From an uncultured Bacteroidota bacterium (GTDB lineage Bacteria; Bacteroidota; Bacteroidia; Chitinophagales; Chitinophagaceae): DNA of 64,000 nucleotides. Positions within the stretch are counted from its first letter, which is position 1. The number at the start of each line of letters is the position of its first letter. Under the pieces are notes generated by a model that was given only the letters and a program-made list of their open reading frames with translations, made no database searches and had not been told where the DNA came from. Below are positions 9,121 through 16,512 of this stretch, piece by piece. The stretch is taken from contig CAISPO010000018.1 in assembly GCA_903887415.1 (NCBI GenBank), forward strand, positions 186,001 through 250,000, written 5' to 3'. Position numbers and translations under genes: made by a program.

Positions 9121-9533
9121 TAAGATGCTGCTGGTTGATCGGGGTTAACAAAGATCTTAAATTCACAGCTTGCTATCTCCTCACCGTCAAGTAATACCTG
9201 TCCTTTGACCTGGTGAAAGTTCATGACGATCTGGCCAAAGGTTACTTCTGTGTGTATGGTGTCATTGATCTTTGGCAAACATTTTATTGTAACATTTTTT
9301 AGTGCGGCGATATAGCCCATTGGCATTGGTTTACCATTTTTAATAGCCATATACCCGGTGCCGGCGCCTGCTGTCTGCGCCATATTCTCTACCAGTCCCC
9401 CTTCAGTAAAAAAACCGTTTTCGGCCATGATATTATCAGGCGAAATAGTAAATGTGGTGAGCGTATGCTTCTCGTCTGCAGTTATTACATCGCCGATCAT
9501 AACAAATGGCGGGCGTTGTGGAATGTACATCAT
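9120..9533 (-). CDS. Hotdog-fold 3-hydroxyacyl-ACP dehydratase-like protein
   Basis: 137 residues. It begins MMYIPQRPPFVMIGDV, the FabA/FabZ-like 'PxRxPFLxID' opening in variant form, and has GGLVENMAQTAGAGTGYMA, corresponding to the E-x-x-A-Q helix of hotdog dehydratases. The usual active-site His of FabZ (in GHFP) is not evident; the matching segment reads AENGFFTEGG. It may therefore be a diverged dehydratase or a non-catalytic hotdog protein. It is coupled by a one-base overlap to the ketoacyl synthase. The upstream gap 9534-9623 contains short gtcgtaagt-type repeats. Confidence 0.78.
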   Translation of the reverse strand: MMYIPQRPPFVMIGDVITADEKHTLTTFTISPDNIMAENGFFTEGGLVENMAQTAGAGTGYMAIKNGKPMPMGYIAALKNVTIKCLPKINDTIHTEVTFGQIVMNFHQVKGQVLLDGEEIASCEFKIFVNPDQPAAS

Positions 9534-9534
9534 A

Positions 9535-9573
9535 GTCGTAAGTCGTATGTTATGAGCCGTAAGTCCGGGAGCC
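9535..9573. repeat. Degenerate short intergenic repeat (gtcgtaagt family)
   Basis: Imperfect tandem copies of a ~9-base word (agtcgtaag, tcgtatgtt, gccgtaagt) in the gap upstream of the dehydratase gene. The same word recurs at 26896-26916. Confidence 0.6.
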
Positions 9574-9623
9574 AGCTTCTTGTATTACAGTTATAGCTTA
9601 ATTTCCCGGTGGGCAAAATTAGG

Positions 9624-9977
9624 TTATTTGGCAATGCGGATGACAAGATAAGCAACAATGGTGAGCAGTAAGATGATGCCAATTGCTATCCAGGTGATAT
9701 GGTCTGTGCGCAACGGCCTGCGTTTCCGTTTCCCGCCGAGCATTGTTTTGCCCAGCCCGTGTTTCAGTTTGGTTAGTGAGTGTTTCGTTTCATGTGGCTG
9801 CAGGTTTTTCAAACCTTCAACTGCATCGCTTTCCATTCCTTCCTCGGCAAGCCATAGCTCTACATCATGCTGCTCGGCAGGGGATAGCTGTCCTTCCAGG
9901 TAAGCCATGAGCTTATCTTCAGAAAGTTTTTCATTGCTCCTGTTGCTAAAAGGCGATATGTTTTCCTGGTCGCTCAT
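9624..9977 (-). CDS. Small single-pass membrane protein, probable anti-sigma factor
   Basis: 117 residues. The N-terminal half contains LSEDKLMAYLEGQLSPAEQHDVELWL, an amphipathic helix pair resembling the anti-sigma N-terminal domain of Bacteroidota ECF systems. A basic linker follows, then one transmembrane helix near the C-terminus (WIAIGIILLLTIVAYLVI). There is no zinc HxxxCxxC motif and no FecR domain. Its start overlaps the stop of the sigma gene by ATGA (9974-9977), so it is translated together with it. The role as sigma-sequestering partner is inferred from order, size and topology. Confidence 0.7.
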   Translation of the reverse strand: MSDQENISPFSNRSNEKLSEDKLMAYLEGQLSPAEQHDVELWLAEEGMESDAVEGLKNLQPHETKHSLTKLKHGLGKTMLGGKRKRRPLRTDHITWIAIGIILLLTIVAYLVIRIAK

Positions 9978-10531
9978 AGCTGTCGCCCTGCGGTTTTCTT
10001 TAATAAAATTGATTTCAAATTACGCTTTCCATTCTGGATAAAACTTTTTACCTGCATAAAAGTAAAGCCTGTTTGTGCAATTATTTGCTCATAGCTATAC
10101 TTCTTAAGATAAAAAAGCACGATGACCTTTTTCTGCTCCTCGTTGAGCATGTCTATCGCTTCTTCCATCTGCTGCAATGTGTTTTCGTGCCACGCTATTT
10201 CGTCTTTGTCTGCCTCGCGGGAGGCTACATGGGCCAGTGCGGCTTCATCTGTGTAATAAGTTTTATCGCGCATCTGCTGCAGGCAATGGTTTCTCATCAA
10301 TATATAGAGCCAGCCCTTGAAATTATTTATCTCTTCCTGCGGCATATGGGTAAGCACCTTCTCAAACACCTGCTGCACAGCATCTTCTGAGTGCGCTTTA
10401 TTTTTCAGGTATTTCATTGCGACACCAAACAGCAGGGCGGTATAGCGCAGCAACAGGTGTCCCAGCCACTGGTTATCGCCATCGGCCCGGTAGTTTCGCA
10501 TTAGTGCTTCGTCAGTGAGGTTGCTGGCCAT
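9974..10531 (-). CDS. ECF-type RNA polymerase sigma-70 factor
   Basis: 185 residues from the ATG at 10531 (MASNLTDEAL). A longer frame from 10591 adds 20 atypical residues and abuts a terminator hairpin. Region 2 is visible as LLRYTALLFGVAMKYL, SEDAVQQVFEKVL and FKGWLYILMRNHCLQ; region 4 as LNEEQKKVIVLFYLKKYSYEQIIAQTG followed by a recognition helix FMQVKSFIQNGKRNL. It would direct RNA polymerase to a small regulon. ATGA overlap with the downstream anti-sigma candidate. The hairpin at 10598-10615 lies 66 bases upstream of the start. Confidence 0.9.
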   Translation of the reverse strand: MASNLTDEALMRNYRADGDNQWLGHLLLRYTALLFGVAMKYLKNKAHSEDAVQQVFEKVLTHMPQEEINNFKGWLYILMRNHCLQQMRDKTYYTDEAALAHVASREADKDEIAWHENTLQQMEEAIDMLNEEQKKVIVLFYLKKYSYEQIIAQTGFTFMQVKSFIQNGKRNLKSILLKKTAGRQL

Positions 10532-10597
10532 AACGATCAATTCGCAATATACTTCGTTATTCAGTAAGATGAAAAAGGAAGGATATTCCATAAAAAA

Positions 10598-10615
10598 GCC
10601 CCCGAAGGCGGGGGC
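10598..10615 (-). terminator. Strong hairpin plus T6 just upstream of the sigma gene
   Basis: GCCCCCG (10598-10604) pairs perfectly with CGGGGGC (10609-10615). On the minus strand it is followed at once by six T residues, a textbook rho-independent terminator. It points toward the sigma factor gene and ends 66 bases before its ATG. No minus-strand gene lies between it and 10868, so it is either an attenuator in the sigma leader, the end of an unseen small RNA, or an insulator. Confidence 0.8.
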
Positions 10616-10763
10616 TTAAAAATGTTTCATGGTGATAGGTGATTATTTTATTCTAAGGCCAGAGGCCCGATCTTAAAATTTCACAGTGACAGGTAATAGG
10701 GGCGTTAGGAAACAACAATATGGAAACTGGTACAAAGAACGGACATCTATTGATGCATAACAT

Positions 10764-10797
10764 GGGAAAAACACCCTAAAAAAAGGGTGTTTTTCCC
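10764..10797. terminator. Perfect 14-bp palindromic terminator
   Basis: GGGAAAAACACCCT (10764-10777) and AGGGTGTTTTTCCC (10784-10797) are exact reverse complements around six A residues. It reads as hairpin plus T5 in both directions. It lies in the 337-base gap (10532-10868) between divergent genes, 72 bases before the next plus-strand gene. The rest of that gap shows no gene; 10620-10740 contains gataggtgat/gacaggtaat-like words. Confidence 0.8.
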
Positions 10798-10808
10798 GTA
10801 TCCTAAAA

Positions 10809-10841
10809 TTTGGAAATAACATAAAAATGGCTTTATCTTTC
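10809..10841 (+). promoter_or_regulatory. Candidate promoter for the gene at 10869
   Basis: TTTG at 10809-10812, then 21 bases, then TATCTTTC at 10834-10841; close to the Bacteroidota TTTG-N19-TAnnTTTG pattern. It gives a ~20-base leader and lies downstream of the 14-bp terminator. Confidence 0.4.
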
Positions 10842-10868
10842 CGCCTCACGTTTTAAATAAGTTATTTT

Positions 10869-11606
10869 ATGGCAAATCCCATGGTAATCACGCTCAACCA
10901 TTTTGAAACTATGCAGAAAAATTTTCAACAGCATTATTTCCTGGCCAACTGCAATTCAGATTTCGGCGGTCAGGACATACAGGTGCCGTGGGATTCTTTT
11001 GCACTTGCGGTGCAAAATTTCATTAAATCATCCAAGGCTTCGCCAGATACGGTTGCGATGCGTTTTGTGCTCTGCTACGATACAGCCAATAATGCACTGT
11101 TTCTACGTATGCAGATATGCACTATGACGGCAACGAGTGACCCCAATACATTTAACCTGGATACTACAAACTGTGCCTGGTACACAATCGAGGACGGCTC
11201 GCTGGCGCCAACGGCAATCACAGATTTGTTTGACCAGAACTACGTGGATAATTTTTACTATTGTGATAAGGGGGCATGCGATCCAAATACGTTAGTGAAC
11301 CTGGCATCAGATACATCAGGAACAATATTTGTGCGAAACATTGTTTTCCCCTGGATGCAGGAAGTACACAAAATTTACGCGAATAATAGCTCACCTGCTA
11401 ATGCTTCTATCCATTTTGCAGCCGGCTCTCATGACAATACGAGTCCGGTTCTCGCCCACCCGCATGCCTTGGTAATATATCTTTGCCAAAGTGACGGTAC
11501 CCCGCTGCTGGATAATGTAGCTTATACGCTGGAGTTCCAGATGAAGGCAGGTGATTTTGGAACATTGTGCCCGCCAACTTGCAACGTATATGTTCTTCCA
11601 AAGTAA
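10869..11606 (+). CDS. Protein of unknown function
   Basis: 245 residues, no signal peptide and no membrane helix, so probably cytoplasmic. It has a balanced composition with scattered Cys (about ten) and many aromatic residues, which suggests a folded globular protein. The N-terminal third has FETMQKNFQQHYF and a VPWDSFALAVQNFI helix. The central part has strands such as MRFVLCYDTANNALFLRMQIC, and the C-terminus has HPHALVIYLCQSDGTP and YTLEFQMKAGDFGTLCPP. I do not recognise a family. It has its own candidate promoter and is bounded upstream by terminators, so it is monocistronic or at most shares weak read-through into 11685. Confidence 0.75.
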   Translation: MANPMVITLNHFETMQKNFQQHYFLANCNSDFGGQDIQVPWDSFALAVQNFIKSSKASPDTVAMRFVLCYDTANNALFLRMQICTMTATSDPNTFNLDTTNCAWYTIEDGSLAPTAITDLFDQNYVDNFYYCDKGACDPNTLVNLASDTSGTIFVRNIVFPWMQEVHKIYANNSSPANASIHFAAGSHDNTSPVLAHPHALVIYLCQSDGTPLLDNVAYTLEFQMKAGDFGTLCPPTCNVYVLPK

Positions 11607-11684
11607 ATTTTTATTTAAATATTTAAATATTAACAACAAATTTCTTGCCCTTTCTTAATTTCGTCACGGGAAGACGATAGATAT

Positions 11685-12332
11685 ATGGGTGTATTTGTTT
11701 GTATTTTTGCTGGGAAGGTATTCAATCTGGCAACAGGCGGATATTACTTCCGTAGCTTGCCGCTGCCATACAAACTGGTACTTTTTCTCACTGCTGCGGC
11801 ATTGCTGTTTGAATGTTATGGGTACTACCTTGGTGTCCACTTGCATAAAGGGAATTCATGGCTTTTCAATATTTATATTTTGGTGGATGCGTGGGTTTTA
11901 GGCGTGGCAGCAATTTATTTAATGAACGTAAGTAAAAAATATTTGTTTTTTGCTGCACTGGCTGCGCATACTATTATCTGGTGCGTTAATGTGTGCATGG
12001 GCTCCATATACACTTTTGCAAATTTCGGGTTGGTATCAGACTTTATATTGCTGACAGCGATGTATTTAACGGTGCTTATCAGCAACAGCGTTTTTAAAAA
12101 AAGCAGCATTCTAAGCCAGCCAGTGTTTTGGTTGTCCGCAACTATAATCTTTTGCAGCGCTTGCGCTATCCCTTACTTCGGTTTGCACCATTACTTAATA
12201 TCAAATGCCCCTGCCCTGGCTTCAAAGCTTATAAGCATAAACATGTTTTTGGATATAATCCGTTACCCACTTGTTGCAATAAGCTTTATCTTGTTGGGGC
12301 GTCAGAAGCAGGCCGTATTAAAGGTCGCCTAA
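11685..12332 (+). CDS. Multi-pass membrane protein preceding a two-component system
   Basis: 215 residues with about six to seven hydrophobic helices and short loops; no recognised domain or catalytic motif. Candidate -7 element TAATTTCG at 11656-11663. It ends three bases before the histidine kinase frame at 12336, and the response regulator follows, so the three genes form one operon. By position it may be the sensory membrane subunit of the kinase, which itself has only one transmembrane helix and no sensor domain; that is inference. Confidence 0.75.
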   Translation: MGVFVCIFAGKVFNLATGGYYFRSLPLPYKLVLFLTAAALLFECYGYYLGVHLHKGNSWLFNIYILVDAWVLGVAAIYLMNVSKKYLFFAALAAHTIIWCVNVCMGSIYTFANFGLVSDFILLTAMYLTVLISNSVFKKSSILSQPVFWLSATIIFCSACAIPYFGLHHYLISNAPALASKLISINMFLDIIRYPLVAISFILLGRQKQAVLKVA

Positions 12333-12335
12333 GTT

Positions 12336-13106
12336 ATGTTCTCAAATCCCATTGTTTTAACCGTCCTTACAACTACGTTGTTAGTCGCACTGCTGGTAGC
12401 CGTAGTGATCATCACCATGTTTGCATCCAATAAAAGAAATGTGCAGCAGGAGATGAAAATAACGCAACTGCAACTGGACTATGAGAAAGGGCAGCGGGAA
12501 GTACAGGAGCAGGTAATGACGGCAGTGGCCAGGGAACTTCATGACAATATAGGGCAGCGGCTTACTTTTATGAATATGCAGCTACAGCAGCAAAAGGCGG
12601 TAAGCCTGGCCGCTGCGGGTTCTCTGTTGCCGGTGAGTAACATGATGATTGAAACGATTGAAGAAGTGCGTGTTCTGGGACGGAGCCTCAATAGCGACCA
12701 GATAGCAAAGAATGGGCTTGTCTATACCATTGAGAAGGAAGTGGAACGGTTGCGTCAACTGAATAAATACACCGTACACTGGGAGTACGACAAGGAGCCG
12801 GAACTCAATAAGGACCAGAAAGTTATTGTATTCAGGATATTCCAGTAAATGCTGAACAATCTGCTGAAACATGCCGATGCGAAAAATATTTATCTTAGCC
12901 TGCAAGGAGACGGAAATTTTAAGATGACGGTGAAGGACGATGGAAAGGGATTTGATGCAGATGAAATGATGAAGACTGCCAAGGGCGCCGGGCTGAAAAA
13001 TATCATGAGCCGGGCTGACCTGGCCGGGCTGAAATGCAGGATAGATACAAAGCCGGTAGCAGCAGGCGGCACAGGCACAACATTTACACTGGAAAAAATA
13101 GCATAG
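12336..13106 (+). pseudogene. Histidine kinase of the LytS/NarX-like HisKA_3 type, split by one in-frame TAA
   Basis: The frame encodes a TM helix (residues ~7-30), a coiled coil, the HisKA_3 phosphoacceptor helix with H69 in RELHDNIGQ, and a HATPase domain with DDGKGF, GAGLKNIMSRA and TGTTFTLE. Codon 171 (12846-12848) is TAA; the next codon is ATG (12849), and the frame is otherwise intact to 13106. The stop falls in RIFQ-*-MLNNLLKHA, where the family has the N-box Glu, so a GAA-to-TAA change would explain it. The result is a 170-residue N-terminal half and an 85-residue ATPase half that could be re-initiated. It could be a recent pseudogene, a base-call error or a naturally split kinase. 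The response regulator next to it is intact. Confidence 0.85.
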
Positions 13107-13114
13107 AAGAATAA

Positions 13115-13774
13115 ATGGGCAAAGCAGTTTCTATAGCGCTTGTTGACGACCACACCATTGTACGGCATGGTTTGAAATCGCTTATTGAGGTGTTGGGAAA
13201 TTTTAAGGTAACCGCCCAGTACGATAACGGTAAAGACTTCATGCTGAACTTCGATAATGCGCCGGAGCCGGATATGGTGATCATGGACCTGAATATGCCG
13301 GAAATGAACGGCAAGGAAACCACACGCTGGATACACAAGTACAAGCCCCATCTGAAAGTGCTGATCCTGACCCTGGATGAAGACGAAAAAACGGTGATCG
13401 AATTGTTCCGGATGGGCGTCAGGGGGTTTCTGCGTAAAAGCTGTGCGGAAGAGGAACTGAGAAAGGCGATAAATGACATAAAGACCAGCGGATATTACCA
13501 TAGTGAACTATCGCAGAATGCCATGCTGAGCCGCGTGGTACCGGAAGATGCCAGGCAACTCCCCTCGCTAAGCTCGCTGAGCGAAAGAGAAATGTTGTTC
13601 GTGGTATTGGTGTGCGACCAAAAAGAGTTTACATACGACCAGATCGCATCGCAAATGAAGGTCTCTGTAAGAACGATAGACGGATACCGTGAATCGGTAT
13701 TCCGGAAACTGGATATCAGGTCTAAAACCGGCCTTGTGCTTTTTGCCATTAAACATGGTATTGTGCAGCTATAA
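13115..13774 (+). CDS. LuxR/NarL-family response regulator
   Basis: 219 residues. The receiver domain is residues ~5-125, with acidic pocket D11-D12, phosphoacceptor D58 in VIMDLNMP, a Thr in LILTLD, and Lys in FLRKS. The C-terminal LuxR-type HTH (~150-215) reads LSEREMLF, YDQIASQMKVSVRTIDGYRESVFRKL. The start lies nine bases after the interrupted kinase, so it is co-transcribed with it. It would activate or repress unknown targets when phosphorylated. With the cognate kinase damaged it may rely on another donor. Confidence 0.92.
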   Translation: MGKAVSIALVDDHTIVRHGLKSLIEVLGNFKVTAQYDNGKDFMLNFDNAPEPDMVIMDLNMPEMNGKETTRWIHKYKPHLKVLILTLDEDEKTVIELFRMGVRGFLRKSCAEEELRKAINDIKTSGYYHSELSQNAMLSRVVPEDARQLPSLSSLSEREMLFVVLVCDQKEFTYDQIASQMKVSVRTIDGYRESVFRKLDIRSKTGLVLFAIKHGIVQL

Positions 13775-13818
13775 ATTCGCCTGATGCGGCTATTTTTCCC
13801 GCTGTAAATCTAAAAAGC

Positions 13819-13826
13819 TACCTTTG
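13819..13826 (+). promoter_or_regulatory. -7 promoter element of the P5C dehydrogenase gene
   Basis: TACCTTTG is a perfect match to TAnnTTTG, 55 bases before the ATG at 13881. No clear -33 TTG. Confidence 0.6.
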
Positions 13827-13880
13827 CAATCCTTAATTAATAAATCAGCAGGCTGATCGGCCAACCAAAATTTTATACTA

Positions 13881-15515
13881 ATGAACAATGCATATTTTGA
13901 TTTTGCAGAACCAAAGAATGAAACGGTATTAAGCTATGCCCCCGGCAGCCACGAGCGGAAAGCGCTGCAAAAAGCGATAGCAGAACTGAAGGGCCAGCAG
14001 CGTGATATACCGGCCTATATAGGCGGTAAAGAAGTGCGCAGCGGTAATAAGAAAGAAATACGCCCACCGCATGAAACAGCGCACTTGCTGGGCCATTTTC
14101 ATGCCAGCGATGAACAGCAGGTGCATGATGCAATAGATGCCGCAATGTCTGCCCATGCAACCTGGTCGGCAACAAGCTGGGAACACCGCGCTTCTATATT
14201 TATGAAAGCTGCGGAATTGCTGGCTACCAAGTACCGCTTCCGGATGAATGCCGCTACCATGCTGGGACAGAGCAAGAATGCCTACCAGGCGGAAATAGAC
14301 AGCGCCTGCGAGCTGATAGATTTTTTGCGGTTCAATGTGCATTTCCTGAGCCAGATATATAAGCAACAGCCACTGTCGCCACAGGGTATGGACAACCGTA
14401 TGGAATACCGGCCGCTGGAAGGTTTTGTACTGGCGGTGACACCGTTCAACTTTACGGCGATAGGCGGTAACCTGCCTACGGCGCCGGCAATGTGCGGCAA
14501 TGTAGTGGTATGGAAGCCGGCCAATACGCAGGTGTACTCGGCAAGTGTGTTTATGGAAATATTGATAGAAGCTGGGTTGCCTGCGGGAGTTATCAACCTT
14601 ATCTACCCGTCTGGTCCGGTGGTAGGAGAAATATGTTATGCTCATCCCTATTTTGCCGGTGTGCATTTTACCGGATCTACTGGTGTGTTCCAAAGTATGT
14701 GGAAAAGCATAGGCAACAATATTGCGAAGTATAAGTCTTACCCGCGTATAGTGGGTGAGACAGGTGGCAAAGACTTTGTGTTTGTCCACCCGTCTGCGCA
14801 TGTGGATGCAGTGGTGGCTGGCCTTGCACGGGGCGCGTTTGAGTACCAGGGCCAGAAATGCTCTGCTGCATCGAGGGCTTATCTCCCTGCGAATCTTGCG
14901 GACGAAATAAAGACGAAGCTCGTAGCGGAACTCAAGACCATGAAAATGGGTGTTGTAGATGATTTTACCAACTTCATCAACGCGGTGATTGACGACAAAT
15001 CATTCGCAAGCATCTCGAAGTATATAGATAATGTGAAAAACAGCAATGGCGCAGCGAAAATACTCTACGGCGGCAAATGCGATAGCTCGAAAGGATGGTT
15101 TGTAGAGCCAACGATCATAGAAGCTACAGACCCATCGTATGTAACGATGTGCGAAGAGATCTTCGGCCCGGTGCTGACCATATACGTTTATGAGCCTGAC
15201 CAGTGGATACAAACCCTGGAAGTGCTGGACAAGACATCTCCTTATGCGCTTACAGGCGCGATATTTGCGCAGGACCGCCACGCGATAGAATACCTTACCA
15301 AGGCATTGGTAAACAGCGCGGGCAATTTTTATATCAATGACAAGCCAACGGGCGCGGTGGTAGGGCAGCAACCATTTGGAGGAGCGCGGGCATCAGGCAC
15401 TAATGATAAGGCAGGGTCTATACTTAATCTTTACCGCTGGCTGAGTGCAAGGACGATAAAGGAAACTTATGTGCCGCCGGTGGACTACAGATATGCGTTT
15501 CACCAGGCTGATTAA
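13881..15515 (+). CDS. pruA: L-glutamate gamma-semialdehyde (P5C) dehydrogenase
   Basis: 544 residues, full length for the stand-alone bacterial enzyme. Aldehyde dehydrogenase landmarks: VTPFNFTAIGGNLP, VWKPANTQVYSA for NAD binding, HFTGSTGVF, ETGGKDFVFV, catalytic C327 in GQKCSAASRAY, EEIFGPVLTIYVY, and QQPFGGARASGTNDKAG at the end. It oxidises glutamate semialdehyde to glutamate, the second step of proline catabolism. The first enzyme, proline dehydrogenase, is encoded separately at 57164-58330. It has its own TACCTTTG promoter. It is followed by a 518-base gap containing hairpins. Confidence 0.96.
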   Translation: MNNAYFDFAEPKNETVLSYAPGSHERKALQKAIAELKGQQRDIPAYIGGKEVRSGNKKEIRPPHETAHLLGHFHASDEQQVHDAIDAAMSAHATWSATSWEHRASIFMKAAELLATKYRFRMNAATMLGQSKNAYQAEIDSACELIDFLRFNVHFLSQIYKQQPLSPQGMDNRMEYRPLEGFVLAVTPFNFTAIGGNLPTAPAMCGNVVVWKPANTQVYSASVFMEILIEAGLPAGVINLIYPSGPVVGEICYAHPYFAGVHFTGSTGVFQSMWKSIGNNIAKYKSYPRIVGETGGKDFVFVHPSAHVDAVVAGLARGAFEYQGQKCSAASRAYLPANLADEIKTKLVAELKTMKMGVVDDFTNFINAVIDDKSFASISKYIDNVKNSNGAAKILYGGKCDSSKGWFVEPTIIEATDPSYVTMCEEIFGPVLTIYVYEPDQWIQTLEVLDKTSPYALTGAIFAQDRHAIEYLTKALVNSAGNFYINDKPTGAVVGQQPFGGARASGTNDKAGSILNLYRWLSARTIKETYVPPVDYRYAFHQAD

Positions 15516-16033
15516 AAACCCCTGTTTCACCCCTGTCCCCTCCCGCTGAAGAAGCGGGACAGGTGCCGGGAAACCATGCATTTACGCTATTCTGCTCTGG
15601 GCTGAAGGCAATAATTGAGCAAAATTATTGCACCCTGTAAAGTATATTCTTACGCCAGCCAAAATTAGGGTTGAAGGCTAGTATTACGGATACTGACAGA
15701 GATTTGCCAACTTTTAATAAGTTGGCAAATCTGAACGTGTACAGGTTTTCGTCTTTTTTCGGCTTTGGGGCGAATCATTTTTATAAATTGGGAAAGGTAT
15801 TCGTACCACGCATTTCTCGATCTGTTAATTATTATTGCCTGCCGTTTATTTATCATATTCTCGTAATAAAGGCGTATCTTTACTCAAGTGAGCCTTTACA
15901 GGCTTATCACCTCTTACCGCCTCACTTCTAAAGCGTTTCGTATTTACCTCTTTCTGTTTGGAAATGAAATCTCCAGACATTTTATTTAACCGGCGCTCTG
16001 TGATTTTTTGCAGCGTGTTTTAATCGCCTGCGC
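15516..16033. other. 518-base intergenic region with hairpins, no convincing gene
   Basis: Contains a hairpin CCCGCT/AGCGGG (15542-15558) inside a CCTGTCCC...GGGACAGG inverted repeat (15532-15563). A perfect 13-bp stem lies at 15701-15731. A candidate -7 element TATCTTTA is at 15875-15882, and a foldable segment follows with AAGTGAG (15886-15892) and CTCACTT (15921-15927) enclosing a GCCT/AGGC stem. An 86-codon frame at 15671 looks non-coding. Confidence 0.6.
15701..15731. terminator. Perfect 13-bp inverted repeat
   Basis: GATTTGCCAACTT (15701-15713) and AAGTTGGCAAATC (15719-15731) around a 5-base loop. There is no T tract afterwards, so it is either a weak terminator for the P5C dehydrogenase transcript or a dispersed palindrome. 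Confidence 0.5.
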
Positions 16034-16495
16034 ATGAAAATCGTATCACAAAGTGTGCCTTTGAATATTCTCCTCGCAGATGATGACCGGGACGACCGTT
16101 ACTTTTTTGAAAAAGTGCTGAAGGGCTTGCCGATACCAACAAAGCTGAAAATGGTAAATGACGGGGCGCAGCTAATGGATTACCTGCTAGCAAGTGCCAA
16201 CGAACTTCCTGACGTACTGCTCCTGGACAATAATATGCCGCGGAAGACCGGGTCAGAATGCCTCATTGAAATAAAGCGCGATGAGCGGCTGAAAAGGATA
16301 CCGGTAGTTCTGTGCTCTACTTCATCGGGAGATGATTTTGCTAATGAGTTTTATAGAAACGGGGCACATTATTACCTGCACAAATGCGATTATCCCGAGC
16401 TTATAAAATGCATTCAAATGGCGTTGGTATTTATAGGTAAGAACCCAATCCAGCCAGCCAGGAATAAATTTATGCTCAATCTGCAGGAAGCATAA
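16034..16495 (+). CDS. Stand-alone receiver-domain response regulator (Rcp1-like)
   Basis: 153 residues, one receiver domain and no output domain. Acidic pocket D16-D18, phosphoacceptor D65 in LLLDNNMP, a Ser/Thr cluster (CSTSSG) and Lys in LHKCDYPEL. It resembles the Rcp1-type regulators that pair with large PAS or phytochrome kinases. The CheB-CheR-kinase gene starts 17 bases downstream, so the pair probably forms one phosphorelay. It probably acts by protein-protein interaction. Confidence 0.88.
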   Translation: MKIVSQSVPLNILLADDDRDDRYFFEKVLKGLPIPTKLKMVNDGAQLMDYLLASANELPDVLLLDNNMPRKTGSECLIEIKRDERLKRIPVVLCSTSSGDDFANEFYRNGAHYYLHKCDYPELIKCIQMALVFIGKNPIQPARNKFMLNLQEA

Positions 16496-16512
16496 GCTCA
16501 AAATCATTCCAT

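Noticed and set aside
15671-15931. 86-codon open frame in the gap after pruA
   Set aside because: No ribosome-binding site, composition unlike neighbours, and it overlaps a perfect 13-bp inverted repeat and another frame; most likely non-coding.
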